DNA of 64,000 nt from Bugula neritina (Eukaryota > Bryozoa > Gymnolaemata > Cheilostomatida > Bugulidae): assembly GCA_964035545.1 (NCBI GenBank), contig OZ037769.1, positions 12,266,633 through 12,330,632 of the forward strand, read 5' to 3'. Below, piece after piece: positions 47,301 through 59,839 of the stretch. The translations under genes were made by a program, and so were the position numbers. Below the pieces are notes generated by a model, which saw nothing but the letters and a program-made list of their open reading frames with translations, had not been told where the DNA came from and searched no databases. The stretch's first letter is position 1, and each line of letters starts with the position of its first letter.

Positions 47301-50052
47301 AAGGGGGAGATGTGTATGTATGCTAATAGAAGTGAATGATAAGGAAACATACTAATAGAAATGATTAGGAAGATTATGTGTGCCAATAGAAGGAGGAAGG
47401 GTATAAATATTAGCAGATGAAGTCAAGAACGAAAAAGGAAATGAGATAACTACATATTATAACGCTGAAAGATGATGAAATCATAGTCATATATTGGCAG
47501 GTCACTACAATTTATGCAATGAGTCATAATCAAGAGTAAACTAGTTTGAGTTGTCTTCTTAAAGCACTAACAAACTGAAGTTGTGCTTTCATTATTAATT
47601 TCCGAAACCATATTTTTATGTTGACCTGGTGCTGTAAAAATTAAGACTAAAAATGCATGAAGCAACAATAATAATATAAACATGAAGAGATAGAAAAAGT
47701 GTAGGTGGCTACCTTTAGAAATGGAATAACAAATGGCTTCAGAGGAAAGTTTGTTGTCTCCTGAAGCTTGGAGTGGAACTCCTCAATAGAAAGTTGAGAA
47801 TTCTGTCAAGTGAAATAAAACAAAACAATTAAAAAAAACTTACACAAAATTTGCTAAAAATTTCTACTGTTGATATACACTTACAACAATTTATGAATGC
47901 AGTCATTTAATTCAAATAACTCAGCTTTGTAATGGAAATGTGTGGGCAATGTACTCATTTTTTTAAAAAACCAACTGTGCCGTTCAACTATACAAATATG
48001 ATCAGACACTGTATATTTAGCCACAAGGTGTGTGTTTATTTATCAAGTCTTAGTTGTATACTTTAAAGGAAGCTGGACCTCTGTGAACTTCCAGGTGTCT
48101 ATATAGTTCTATTATCTAACCGGAGAGGATAACTACTGTATTGCTTCATAAAATACGCATCACAGTTTCGAAATAATATTTAAGTAATATGTCAAGTTAG
48201 TTTTTGCCCTTAGCAGATATCTAACAGAGTCTAAACAATGGAGTATGGTTAAACATGTATGTCTTTGTTTTAAATTTAGGTTTCAAATTGCATTTTACTT
48301 GAAGGCAAGCCAACATGACAACAATCTTTTATTTGTTGATGACAGGTTTTGTACTTACAACGAGGGCAAGCACAAGAGCTCGAACTCTCTCGCCGATCTC
48401 AGTAGAAATATCCGAGCCAAACTGCTGCAAAGTTGTGAGAAACCTTTTGAGTTTAGCGAGTTGCTTGGCTCCACAAGTTGGTGGAAGCTGCATGTTGATA
48501 TTGTTTGGGGATTGAACTTCAAGTGGCCTGAGAATTGAACTCGGTGAAACTCGGCCTGGAGAACAGATTGGTTAATATAGACTTGAGAGAATAGAGTATG
48601 GCACTGATACCTAACTGACACTTTGTTGATACTCTACTTGACACCTAAGTAATACCTAGCTGATACTTAGCTGACACCTAACTGGTACTTCGCTGATACC
48701 TAACTGACACTTAGCTGACACCTAACTGGTACTTAGTTGATACCTAACTGATACTTAGCTGACACCTAACTGGTACTTAGTTGACACCTAACTGACACTA
48801 TGTTGATGCCCTAGTTGACACCTAAGTAATACCTAAGTGACCAATGCAGTTACCAAGTTGAATTATTCTTCCTTCAGAAAACTTTGAAAAAAATTTCAGA
48901 GACATTTTTAGGCAAAACTCTACATGGCAATTGTAAGTGCAATTGTTTTAATAAGACTTGAAATCAAAATTTAAATTTCAAACTTTTTGCTTGGAGATTG
49001 AGTTTAAAATATTACAAGTTTAAAGAGAAAGCAATTTCTAATGTCACAAATATTCACTCAGACCAAAGTCACATGCAAATTATGACTTACTGCCTGTAGG
49101 AATGTGTCTGCAATAGTGATGATTTTGAGATGTTTTAGCCAGATGGAACTGAGTTGATCACTGTTATTCTACTTATTCAGCATTTGTCATTTGTTATTCA
49201 ACTTAACTTGATATTTCTATCAGCGTTTGAGATAAAAACAATAATAGCAGACACAATAAGGAAACTAATATAGTTGAAATATTCAGTTTCAAGAAGCATA
49301 ATATAGACTAAAATCTAGACTGTTTGCTCTGACTTAAACATAAATATAAACTATTGAGTTAAATATAAGTCAATGGATTTCATGGAAACAAAGCAGCAGA
49401 GGACTGTAGAATTAGAGTTTGCAGTTATACTCCACATAACATGACAAACAATCTACTGGTATGCTGCTACCATCGTGTGTTCACTTGTGACTTATCAAAA
49501 AACATTTATGAGCCAGCATCTGTTATAATTAGTAAGAATTATCATTACACTAGCCAACGAAACATGCGTGTCAATTTAAAAATTGGATGCAATTAATATG
49601 TGAAGAGAGACTCGTAAAAAGTCTATACAGAGGTAGGTGCAGTAATGGAAAAATTGAGAAAAGCCTGTGTTCTAGATTAGAAATGTAACAAAAGAAATTG
49701 TTCTCGCAGGAATTTCAACTCGTGCCCCAAACCAAAATTTAATAAAATAATTAAAGAACTTGGGCTCTCTCAATTTTTCCACTACTGCTCTTAAATGCAT
49801 ATACAAACTTGTACCTGAACCAACGAATACGGGTGGTGAGGAATTGCTCCTTGCTGACACAGATCTTGGCATCGGGGAGTCTGAACTCTTATAGGATAAC
49901 TGTGTGGAAGATGCTGTTGTCTTGTTATTAGCCAATGTGGCTTCTCTTTTAATATTGGAGCTCGGGCTATTCATTGATCCGGATGACTGCTTAGACTGAG
50001 AGTCTGTGTCTATCATACTGTTGGTTGGGGGAGTGGGTGAAAGTGTGGGCAT
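44350..50052 (-). CDS. CBFA2T/RUNX1T1: ETO/MTG (RUNX1T1/CBFA2T/nervy) transcriptional corepressor, 9 coding exons
   Basis: Exons in coding order: 50052-49815, 48555-48359, 47802-47713, 47009-46804, 46513-46368, 46248-46052, 45614-45401, 45135-44945, 44547-44350. They total 1,677 nt (558 aa; human RUNX1T1 ~604), with all phases consistent. NHR1/TAFH (~102-200) starts L-P-P-T-C-G-A-K-Q and runs through I-E-E-F-H-S-K-L-Q to L-Q-R-E-L-L. NHR2, the oligomerisation helix (~350-380), includes D-D-K-W-K-R. NHR3 (~430-490) includes V-N-E-I-K-R-Q-A. The MYND zinc finger (~494-532) starts [12 protein letters not shown]. The family bridges DNA-bound factors (E proteins and others) to HDAC/NCoR complexes. 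Invertebrates typically have one gene co-orthologous to the three vertebrate paralogues. The first coding exon is open upstream to an acceptor at 50070, so the N-terminus could start further 5'; the Met at 50052 is the simplest choice. Confidence 0.94.
45681..45769 (+). mobile_element. tRNA-derived SINE family 2, copy 2
   Basis: Shares the head (ctgtggtgtaatgattag, ttgcaag anticodon region, agtttgaatcccagtgggg) and the short ...caaatattttac tail with 10901-10990 on the other strand. It lies inside an intron of the ETO-type gene, antisense to it. Confidence 0.65.
47020..47275. repeat. Minisatellite at an ETO-gene acceptor
   Basis: Units of 10-26 bp around gtgagagccaatgagagtca. On the coding strand they read as pyrimidine-rich tctcattggctctcac; the segment ttggctcccttgactcttgcag at the array edge forms the used acceptor of exon 47009. 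Confidence 0.88.
48595..48845. repeat. ~20-bp minisatellite, ETO-gene intron 1
   Basis: About 12 copies of cttagctgacacctaactg with variants, starting 40 bp 5' (coding sense) of exon 48555. Confidence 0.88.
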
Positions 50053-53000
50053 AAGTTTCAGGTGTTCAACTGTAATTATAAACTTAACTAATATAATATT
50101 ATTATAGTAAATCATGGTTAAACTTGGCAGGGTGGTTATAATGTACTAAGAAAGGATATGAAAAACCGTCTAAATGTTTACACTCATTCTATACTATATT
50201 ATATATATACTGTATAACACTATATATATAATGCATAGTGACAGGCTTGAATACACGTATTTCTGTCTGGTATTTATAAATAGCAAAAGGAGAAATCTGC
50301 CAACTGACAAATATTCTATAAAAAGTTGAACATACATAAACAGTATAAAATTCTGCAATTTAAAATAAAATAAATGGCTTGAGGGTGTTGGTGTATCTTA
50401 TATTAGAGATATGCTTGTGCTGTATATTATATTTTATATGTTTACATGTGAAAAGGCTATTTTTGCTTGTACCAAGCCTCTAATTTTCATTTCAATAGTT
50501 GGATTTTAAGCAGATATCACCCATTTTCTTTTTTGATAAAACTTGAACTGAATTTGCTAAGAATAAGCTAATTATTTTAAAAATTTATCAATACCTTAAG
50601 ACTAAATTGTACGAACAGATCTTGCTTGAAGTAGAAAGTTTAATTACAAAGAAAGATAATAGATTGATTTCAAAAATAATGCAAAATACCAAAACGCAAT
50701 GAGGTGAATGCAAAGATACAAAGATATTTCTAGCATGGTAAATATTAAAACAAGCTGCATTTACTAAACATATTACAACTTATCTTATATACCTTTTTAT
50801 CACTGCCTTATGTACTTTAAACTAGTTAACAAGTTTTGCATTATTTAAATTAAAAAAAACTGAATTCTACCAACATTTAAGAATAATAAAAAAACAAAAT
50901 TACTCTAAAAATTTATATGGTCTTTTTTCACGCAGCAAGTTGATCGCAGAATTTACACCATTAAGATTTACTAGGTTAGTTGCCTACCGTACGCTAGTGG
51001 ATGGAAGAGATGAGTTGATTTTACCATCTTATACAATGAATTTACATCTGCCGATGCAGTTGTCATTGAATACTGTGAAAATGGCAGCTCGGTAAAGTCA
51101 AGTAATTCAAACACAGTCTACACAATACACTGTAGGAAGTATAAAAAGCTGTTGGATCAGTTGCAGTAGCTATGAGAACTGTCAGCAGGTCTGGATATTT
51201 ACACCCATTTAATAGAAGTGCCGATGTGCAGTTGAACAGGCAAACAGGCGTCTTTGTAACATCTGTGTTTTATTCCAGTCATTATCCGTACGTACTATAA
51301 ACAAATGCTTTTAGACTGCGAGATACTATTGTGCACTATCTTTGTATACATGGATTAATGCGAAGACAGCATGCAGTCCGAATGAGTTGTAACTAGTAAC
51401 ACGTGTAGCATATTGCATATGTGATGTAGCATGTGTTACGCAGCTGTTGGTACTGCCAGATAACCTATCTAATATGTGGCTATGTGCATATACACTGCTA
51501 TAAGTCTGCATATCTTCAATGTTACCTGTAATTTATAATTAATGTACATTTTGCTGCAAACTTGGTCGCTGCTTAATTGCTATAGGAAGGAGATTATTTG
51601 TCAGCATTAGGTCAACTATTACACACTTCAGTGACTTGTCGCTGATTATTTACTCGAATCCCCAGCAATTGGCACTGAAACAATGTTTATGCTATTTTCA
51701 CTTAACATAGGGGTGGGTATAATCAGACAAATGCCAAAAGTTATAATTAACATTAATAGACAGGAAACTCATGCATACTCAAATTAGAGATTACATTCAT
51801 AACTTATTCAAAGCTTCAAAACATGAGGGGGGGGGGAGTTTATCACTCATATTTCTTTGCTAATGAAGGAACAGCCCGTGGTCTAGGGGTTAGAGCATAG
51901 TCATGGGTTCAAACCCCAGTAAGGGCCATTGGTGATGTTAGGAAGAGCATCCAGTCATAATTGCCCCCTGTGCCACATATAAATAAGTCCTTAGCCTGTT
52001 TAAAAAAACCTTTCTATCAGGGGTTCTCACAGGGGTAGCGACTATGAACTTGCATGCATGAGAATTCTTTAGGTAATGCTTGTAGTTTCTTTAAAAATTG
52101 GCCAAGGGTTACCAAAATTTGTTTGTAATATTAGCCTACATAAACAGCCAACCTTATCTAAACTGTTATTAGTTTAGCTTATGTTGTTCTGAAAAAGCCA
52201 TGATTATTAGTCAGTGAAAACTAAATGATTCATTTGACATTGTAATAATTGATTAACAATTTGTTGTAATATGTATATCAAACGTTTGATTAAAACTTCA
52301 GAAATTTTACACAATTCTTTTGAACAAGCTGGTTATAAACTTACATAAAATATCATAGTTTGGGTGTGATGCTCTTTCTATGTATGTTAGAGAACGCTGT
52401 GGCCTACAATACAGTGGTATTGCAGGCTATATTAAATTGTTGGACCAGACTAATACAAACAAAATGTGTTATTGTATCACAAAAGTTTTAATCTTTCAAA
52501 CACAAAATCTGGGCTTGCAAATAACAAACTTAATTTCAAATGGTTTTGGTTTATAACTAATCTATTCATGAGAAAATGCAGAGTATTAACACTTTAAGAG
52601 CAAATTTAATTTAGTGTCTACACTTAGGAAGGCATGTTTGGTTTTAAACTACGATAAGCTCAAATAAGAAAGCGCACTAACCAATTTCAGCATACTTAGT
52701 GTTAGTAGAAATTGCAAATATAGTTAAAAAACAACCTTCTAAAACGTAGCGAAACAATCTGAAATTATCTTTTTAAGGTGGAAGCTATGAAAAAAGTTAT
52801 CAAATTTAAATTTCTAAGACAATCTTTCTATAATATCAGCAGCTGCAATAAGAGTGGAGCATAGAGAGTACAGTTTAAACTCTGCCAGTTCATGCATCTA
52901 CTTTACATTGAAAAGCAGCACAGGCTGCAAACTTTCCCTAAATAGTTGAGAAAGTAGTGAATTTGCAGATGCTTGTTAAACTGTTGCCATGCAAGGAGGC

Positions 53001-53405
53001 TTTGATGCACTAAAACTCTGTGTACCCACAGTCTGAGATGAACATGTGGTCGAAATGCCAACTTTCTGCTAAATGTGTTATTTTCGTTTACAGTATTTAG
53101 CTTTGAATACAAGTTTTGCAGAAGGTGCCAGTAAAATGAAAGCAGCTTTTCCCTAGACTTTCAGTCTCCAGTTAAATGTAAACCTCCTGTGAACACCGTC
53201 CAATCAGCCGCCTGATTTGTTAGAATTAAGAAATTGATTGGCTACTTCAAAGCTGGTTGTAGAAATTGTGTGTTGCAAAATTAATAAGTGTCAGGTTGCC
53301 AGTAATTGGAGTCAGCTTGATTATATAAAGTATATTAACTGGATGCAGGGCTGCCGCTGTGTTGGCTAATATGAGCATGTTATGAATATGTTACGTACAC
53401 ATTAC

Positions 53406-53479
<74 letters not shown>

Positions 53480-53550
53480 TGTATGCTGATTGTCAATCTA
53501 GTTGGAGTTCCAGCAAAGTAAAGTGCTCGATATCACGGGTGACAGAGCTA
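50053..53550. other. 5' flank of the ETO-type gene
   Basis: No coding exon is recognisable. It contains the SINE at 51868-52053, a G10-like run near 51830 and a (TA)n tract at 53405-53480. A less AT-rich stretch at about 50930-51300 might hold promoter or 5' UTR sequence for the minus-strand gene; this is a guess from composition only. Confidence 0.5.
51868..52053 (+). mobile_element. tRNA-Thr-derived SINE, copy 3
   Basis: A box gtggtctaggggttagagc and B box gggttcaaacccc are both present; the anticodon arm between them is deleted, unlike copies 1 and 2. The shared body (gatgttaggaagagcatcca) follows and the copy ends near a tgaacttgcat motif also seen in copy 1. Confidence 0.8.
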
Positions 53551-53650
53551 ATATAATGTAGTGTGTTCAGATTGTTAATGATACATATATATTTTATTTA
53601 AAAAATCTTACACGACTATATAGTTTCGTGCAGTAAACTGCACTCCTCAG
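53551..53650 (-). repeat. Penelope-like terminal repeat, left arm
   Basis: 100 bp that is the exact reverse complement of 54224-54323. In minus orientation it begins with the hammerhead core and lies at the 3' end of the truncated element. Confidence 0.93.
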
Positions 53651-53657
53651 GTGTTAG
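53607..53657 (-). ncRNA. Hammerhead ribozyme (type I) in Penelope-like terminal repeat
   Basis: Read on the minus strand: stem I 5' arm ctaacac (53657-53651), core CTGAGGA (53650-53644), stem II gtgcag/ctgcac (53643-53628), GAAA (53627-53624), stem III act-atat-agt (53624-53615), cleavage-site C at 53614, stem I 3' arm gtgtaag (53613-53607). All invariant core positions (C3 U4 G5 A6 N7 G8 A9, G12 A13 A14, A15.1-U16.1, H17) are met. Stem I pairs at four bases, one mismatch, then two more. Confidence 0.82.
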
Positions 53658-53899
53658 ACTAAAAATAAATAAAATCTATGAAGCATACCGATTATTCAAA
53701 TTTTTACATAAAGAAAATTATCATGCTAAACACAACGTAAAACGGAATGCAAACATAGTAGTGGATTTGGTGTTATCTATTAATTAATTAAATTAATTAA
53801 ATTGCTCTTTTTCTAAAGGATTAAACTATAAAAGCTAGATGTTTGATGGAAAGGCTAATTTATAATAGGTAGTACTATGGTTGAGAGTTGTTAGTATTG

Positions 53900-54217
53900 T
53901 TATGTGATGTTGCCCAGGTAGTGCTTACGTGCATGTCTGCATGTGGATAGAATTTCATTTCTGTTATTAAGGGAAGATTTGCTGGGCTGGTATATTATGA
54001 AATATTTTTCCCATAGGCAGAGGTTGCATCTTTTAGTGACTTTGTTGTATGAGTTGGTCTTTTTCATAATTTTCCATGTTATGTCAAAATGGGTGTTCTT
54101 GTCTTTTAGTTTCCAGATATATTTGCTCAATTCAGTATGGTTCTTTTTTGTTTTGTTGTTAAAAGTTGATTTGTGGTTATAAAATCTGGTTTTGAATTCT
54201 GTTTCTGATGTTCCCAC
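53900..54217 (-). pseudogene. GIY-YIG endonuclease domain remnant of Penelope-like element
   Basis: About 105 codons open to a stop. Conserved blocks: T-Y-V-G-T at the truncated edge (the second half of the GIY-YIG motif), F-K-T-R-F-Y-N-H-K, L-S-K-Y-I-W-x-L-K, a C-x-L-C-x-x-E-K block, and N-x-R-x-E followed by C-R-H near the end. This spacing is typical of Penelope-like element endonucleases, which follow the RT. The reverse transcriptase and the GIY half are lost at the junction with the right inverted arm (54223/54224). Confidence 0.88.
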
Positions 54218-54223
54218 GTAAGT

Positions 54224-54267
54224 CTGAGGAGTGCAGTTTACTGCACGAAACTATATAGTCGTGTAAG
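54224..54267 (+). ncRNA. Second hammerhead core, stem I broken
   Basis: In the right inverted arm the plus strand holds the same CTGAGGA core, stem II, GAAA, stem III and cleavage C (54260) as the left ribozyme. The bases before the core (cgtaagt) belong to the endonuclease region and do not pair with gtgtaag, so this copy should not fold a stable stem I. Confidence 0.7.
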
Positions 54268-54323
54268 ATTTTTTAAATAAAATATATATGTATCATTAAC
54301 AATCTGAACACACTACATTATAT
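54224..54323 (+). repeat. Penelope-like terminal repeat, right inverted arm
   Basis: Exact inverted copy of 53551-53650. Followed by a (TA)n-rich tract to about 54402. Confidence 0.93.
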
Positions 54324-54327
54324 ATAC

Positions 54328-54405
<78 letters not shown>

Positions 54406-57400
54406 ATTGCTTTAGCACACTATAAGATAATCATCTTATAAAGTTAACACTCTACTACAAACTACAAACAAATAAAATATTCACCTATAAGGCTACAACA
54501 AATAGCTAAAGTTCAAAATGAATTTTATAAGAAGCCTATTAGATGGCGAATGAGTCACTCTGACGGTTTTGTTTTGTATAGAGATTGAATAGCCCCTCAC
54601 ACACAATCTAGCACTTGGGTTTCTGTTAAAAAGGGAGGAGAGAAGCCCCTTTGCTAAAGTCAAATTCTACTGGTAGTTAAAGCTGCTTCAAATGAATAAC
54701 CAGTCACATGTTAAGATAAATTTTTGATTAGCTGATGATAAGGAAAATCATTATAAAGAGAGTTAAGTAGTTAAATATTGGAAATCGCTAGAAATTGTAA
54801 TGTGCAGCAATAAAAGATGAAATATTAACTAAAATTACACTAAACATAGTACTTCTTTGTCCCAACACCAGCATCACATGGTTACATGGTTACAGAATAC
54901 TTCTGATAGCTGTATAGCATATTCTAGAATGTATATGCTGGTTGTATATAACTCATAATAGATGACTTGCTAACATAGTATGAGCATTACATTCTGCTAC
55001 AGGAGATAAAATGTGCTAGTAACAACTGTAACAAGGAGGGTAACAAGAGTATAATATGCTAGAACTATAAGGATGCTGATAAATTTAGATATGTGCCACA
55101 GTATGCTGGGTGTGAACATTAGCTGTGTTTTTGTTGAACAATGACAAAGATTTGTGAGCAGTGCACAAGCCAGCTGCGTCGCAACAACTCTGCTATTACG
55201 AGGATGGGCACTGTATCACCCCACCCTTCTTCTCCAACGAACGAGTAATTAAATAGCCTATATGCACCAATTTATTGTAATACTATACTATGTTAAAATG
55301 AGAATCGTTATAGTTTCTACAGAGGTCAACGCTAACCTTCAACTAGTTTATCAGTCTATGCAGATGTAGTGAAAGATGCACTGCTCAATATAAACTTCTA
55401 TCACGCAGAAACTCTCACCAGTAGCCATCTACTAAAGCATACTGCTATAAAGATATCTTTTATCTTACAGACAAGAGAAAAACCAGCTTTGTAAGATTTG
55501 AGCAGAGTTTCGGACTCACCTCAACTGTCTAAGCGCTAAAGTCTTGAAGTTGCGTTTGCTGTAGGTTTTATAGAGTGTATTACGTAGAGTAGGTTAATGC
55601 TGAGCAACTACATGTACTGGAGAGTATGTTCTGTAGAAGAATGATGCTTGGTGATATGTAGTTTGGCATGCTGGCGTGGCATCATCCTATGTTGGTGAGA
55701 ATTCATCATGGTACCCCCAGAAAAACCTCTGCATACATTATGGATAGTGAATGCAGATGGTGATGCTTTATTCCACCAGCAGTAGTGAACTGATCATTTT
55801 GAACATATCACTTTATGATCTTTCTCTGTAGTTGTCAGCAAAAATAGACAGCATACTACACTACGGCTTGGGAAGGCAACACACCCGGCTAATAGTTTGG
55901 TTGGGGAAGAGAAACTGGTAAAGGCTAGAGGGAACCCTCAGCAACCAGTATATTATTATACAAACTACAAAGGTCAGATCAACATACAGCTGCTACGTAG
56001 TGGTAACAAACTCATCAAGTAGTAACTATACCAACACTTCTGCCATCGCTACATGTGTATATAATAGATATATAATTTTTTGTCCTAATTTCTAATTAAT
56101 AAAGAGGACATTTTCCACTATGACTTTTTGCTATGCCTAATTAGGCTACAAGCAACGCTGCTAAAGCTCTAACTGGTTAAAGCGAATTAAAACACACTTC
56201 TCTCCCTGGATATTAAATTCAAGACCAATGTCAAAAATATGTAATGCACATTAGTTCTCCATAATATAATTACACAAACTTATCTGGTAATAATTATACC
56301 ATGACTGGCCGCTAAGGGTTTACTCATAGCTGTCTATTATATAGTACACAATACTGCTCATTGAACGCAGATGCTCAATCTGTCATAAATCAAGTTACAG
56401 ATTTTATAGAGACAGGCTGGCGCCAAAGTGAATCTGCAGCTGTGTTTCCCAGATTTCAAGCCTAAGTTGTTCACAAACTAATTGAGAATACATACAAGAG
56501 CTATCTCAACGCCCCTCTGTTTGATGCATCTATTCAGTGATGACCTCTGCACTTACTCGCCCATGTGAGGTAATGTTATTAAAAACATACGTCTCTAACT
56601 TTTAAGAGAGGATAACTCTAGTAACATAGATAATCCACACTAAGTACTAGTATAATATGTTAAGCACATATTAATAAAGTAGACATGCGTATTAACTACA
56701 ACGTATTGTATCTCATCTGCTACAATTTCTTGAGACTATCTAAGTAGTTCTACAACTTTTAATGACATTATGAAACAATTGTGTTGTATGGAAAAACCCA
56801 ATTAAGCCACTATATTATGACCAGAGACATGGGGGTAAATCTTGAGAATGACAATATTCTCAAACTGAAATAATTCTCTGGTACATCTAAATCCTGCTAT
56901 ACTTTTACATATAAGCATCTTTAGACTTTCATAGCACATGCTTGATTTGCTGCATAATAATACGCTTTTACAGTAATATTATATGTAAACTAAGCAAAGC
57001 AAGAATTAGTTTAAAAATCAGGTATCAATTAGGAAAATAACCTATATTATCTAGTTTATCTAAAATATACTGTATTTAAACTATCCTTTATTCAACACTA
57101 TTATTAGAGACTATGCGTCTATTATAAATATTGTAAATACCCTTACTAAAAAATTGACAATAGATAAAGTTAAAAAGCAAGAAATTTTAGTCCTGAACTG
57201 TTAAGAGTTTTGGAAACTTGAATTACTAATGGCAATTAGCTCAGAATTCTACTTACTTTGTCTGCGCTGCTCTCTACTAGTAAATACTGAACACTTTCCC
57301 CTCCTTTACATGCAGCTGCTGAAAGTGGAGCTGCCACTCTTTCAAGCAGTATTAAAATATATTAATTGTTGTTACAGTTATGTTTCATGTAAAGTCAACA

Positions 57401-58378
57401 CCCACCATCTGTTTTACCAACTGCAAAAATAACCACATATCCTAACTCTCTCCGAGAAAAGCTAGGTTGGGGCAACCAGGGTACCGTATCTCAGCTAAAA
57501 AAAGCCCGTGTTCTCACAACAAAGGACTGATAACAGAATCATTATCTGATAGCTTCATTAGTAAGGAAAATATTGACACATATCTAGTTAAACAAGACAA
57601 TACAATATTCTAGTAACATTTGTCAATACAAATTAATGTGTTTTGTGTTACAATATGTTTGAGCATTGTTGAACTAAGGAGTGCTAAATGGTCTAACAAT
57701 GTAATATAAAAGCAGGCTATGACATTGGTCTTTATATCTATCAATAGAGTAGGTGCAGATGCGCAGGCCCTTTGTGTTCCTTCAGATCTGGTGATTATTG
57801 ATGTAACTCTAACTTTGAACAGCATTATTATGAATTTGTAAGTAATGAAAATGTGCATATATTAATATAATGTTGAGTTGCATCACTATATTATATGTAC
57901 CGCAGGGGTGACTTGCACTGCTATGGTTTTGTAAGTTATTCAGATTTTTTAAGATCCTTGAAAGTTACCTACCAACATTATGTTGGTACAGGTTTATTCT
58001 GTCAAAACTTAACCTGCAGTCTATAAAGCAGACTACATTTACACACTGCACACAAAATAACTCCTAAAGCTTTTTTACTGCACTAGAAATACTACTAAGC
58101 TTCCTTTTGTAAAATGATACCACAACTCCCTATTTCAACAGCGTTGGCCGAATTGTAGATTAGCAAGCAATAAATCTGTTATTTATTTTAAATATTATGT
58201 ATATTTGTGGTGATGAAAATTTACCATTAACCAAACAAAATACAACAAAGCTATAAGCATTCATTACTTAAACATCCGTGCATCAAATAGATTTTATCAA
58301 AAATAAATGACATAATAGACATTATACTACATATAATAGACACTTAAACTGCATAATTGAGCTGAATGAGAAAAGAAT
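54324..58378. other. Gene-poor intergenic stretch
   Basis: After the (TA)n tract (to ~54402) this is unique-looking AT-rich sequence. I see no exon with a recognisable domain on either strand, no tRNA and no mobile-element protein. A 34-codon frame at 55141 (starting M-T-K-I-C-E-Q-C) is too short to call. Confidence 0.55.
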
Positions 58379-59804
58379 TTATTGTAATCTATCGGGATCA
58401 GTTACAGTCTTCATGTAGCCTTTAATGACGTAAGTGGGGTAGGCGGCGGCATCGTGAAACACGGTGTGTCTTGTTGGGTTGACCAGCGAGTCCCGACTAG
58501 AATGGCATTGGAGTCTGGAGACATCCGGCCATCTTATGTCATCCTGTTTGGACACGCATTGTCGACCAATCACCACCTTCGCTAGTATCATGTAGACAAG
58601 CTTGTCTTTACGTCTCGTCGCCTTACTTTGGAGGTAATGGTAAGCTCCTGTGAAATCCGGCGCAAAGTGAGTTCCTTCCTTATCACCATCTGTATTCAAT
58701 AGAAGAAAATGTAATTGTATATATACACATACATCATATACAGACATGTACATGTATGAAAATTTACTGTGTGTGTGTGTGTATTTGTGTGTGCGCGTGT
58801 GCAGGCGTGTGCGTGTGTATGTGTGTGTATTTATGTGTGCGCAAGTGTGTGTCTGTGTGTGTGTCTGTGTGTGCGTCTGTGTGTGTCTGCAAATGTGTGT
58901 GTATTTGTGTGTGCGCGTGTGTGGGCGCATGCGTGTGTGTGAATACAGTAGAGCATATAGTGACAGTAAAAGACTCTACCAGCAAACGTTCTGTTGAACT
59001 CCGTGCCACATATAGCAGCGCCTGCGGTAGCGGTAGTGCCATGCCACAGTTCCGACTCAATCACGCTCTCATCAAACGACATCTCGTTACATTCTCGGCT
59101 GACACGGTTGCGGTAAGCCTTGAACTGGATATAGAGATGTCTGTTCTGAATACGCACCACCTACACACATATGAGATAGATGATTGTACTAACATTATAG
59201 TTCATGTTATTCATTTTAAATCAAGGGCGATTTTATATATAAATCTTCTATAAGCGAGCCTAATGAGAAGCATTTGCAAGATAAAAGTTGACTAGTTACT
59301 AATGCAATAGTGAAAAAATTATATATTTATAAATGATTCATATATTATAGAGTTCAGGAGTGGGCAACTCCTTTTGCATGAGAGAGTTGCCCACCCCTGA
59401 ATTGCAGACCATCCATGTGATAACTTCACTACATTTATAATTGAAACTGTGACAGCGAAATTCTAGAGTGTAACTAATTTCAATTACATTTCTATATTTT
59501 AATGTTAGTTTGTAAATAACATAATTCTCCCTCCCTTCTTTTAGGACAGATAAATGTAAACTGAGATTAAATTAAAAAAAATAAGGCTGTAACAAGTTTC
59601 TAGAAAGATCAGGTATGACTTTGCTTACCTCAACCAGTTTCAGCTCTACGGTGCTGCACTTTAGAAAGCCATCCTGCTCAGACAAGCCAGTCTTTTGGAT
59701 CAGTTCTTGGTGTTCAGAAGTGGTTGGTGAGAGTACAATCTCGTGGAAGTGTTCATTCGGACCCCATATGTGGGGCAACTCTGGTGAAACTGAATCAGAA
59801 CTTT

Positions 59805-59839
<35 letters not shown>

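Larger units (their letters stand above)
53551..54323 (-). mobile_element. 5'-truncated Penelope-like retroelement with inverted terminal copies
   Basis: A minus-strand GIY-YIG endonuclease remnant lies between two inverted 100-bp terminal repeats that carry hammerhead ribozyme cores. Loss of the RT domain and an inverted terminal repeat upstream are both known features of truncated Penelope-like elements. Each outer end abuts or approaches a TA repeat tract, so no target duplication can be read. Confidence 0.85.

Noticed and set aside
54224-54267. Active hammerhead in the right inverted arm
   Set aside because: The core is intact but the 5' strand of stem I is replaced by endonuclease sequence that cannot pair, so activity is unlikely; listed as a broken copy only.
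55141-55245. 34-codon frame starting M-T-K-I-C-E-Q-C
   Set aside because: No homologue recognised, no splice partners in phase, and length is within chance for this region.
58746-59253. Cys/Val-rich plus-strand and Thr/His-rich minus-strand frames
   Set aside because: Caused by the GT microsatellite in an intron of the PARP-like gene.
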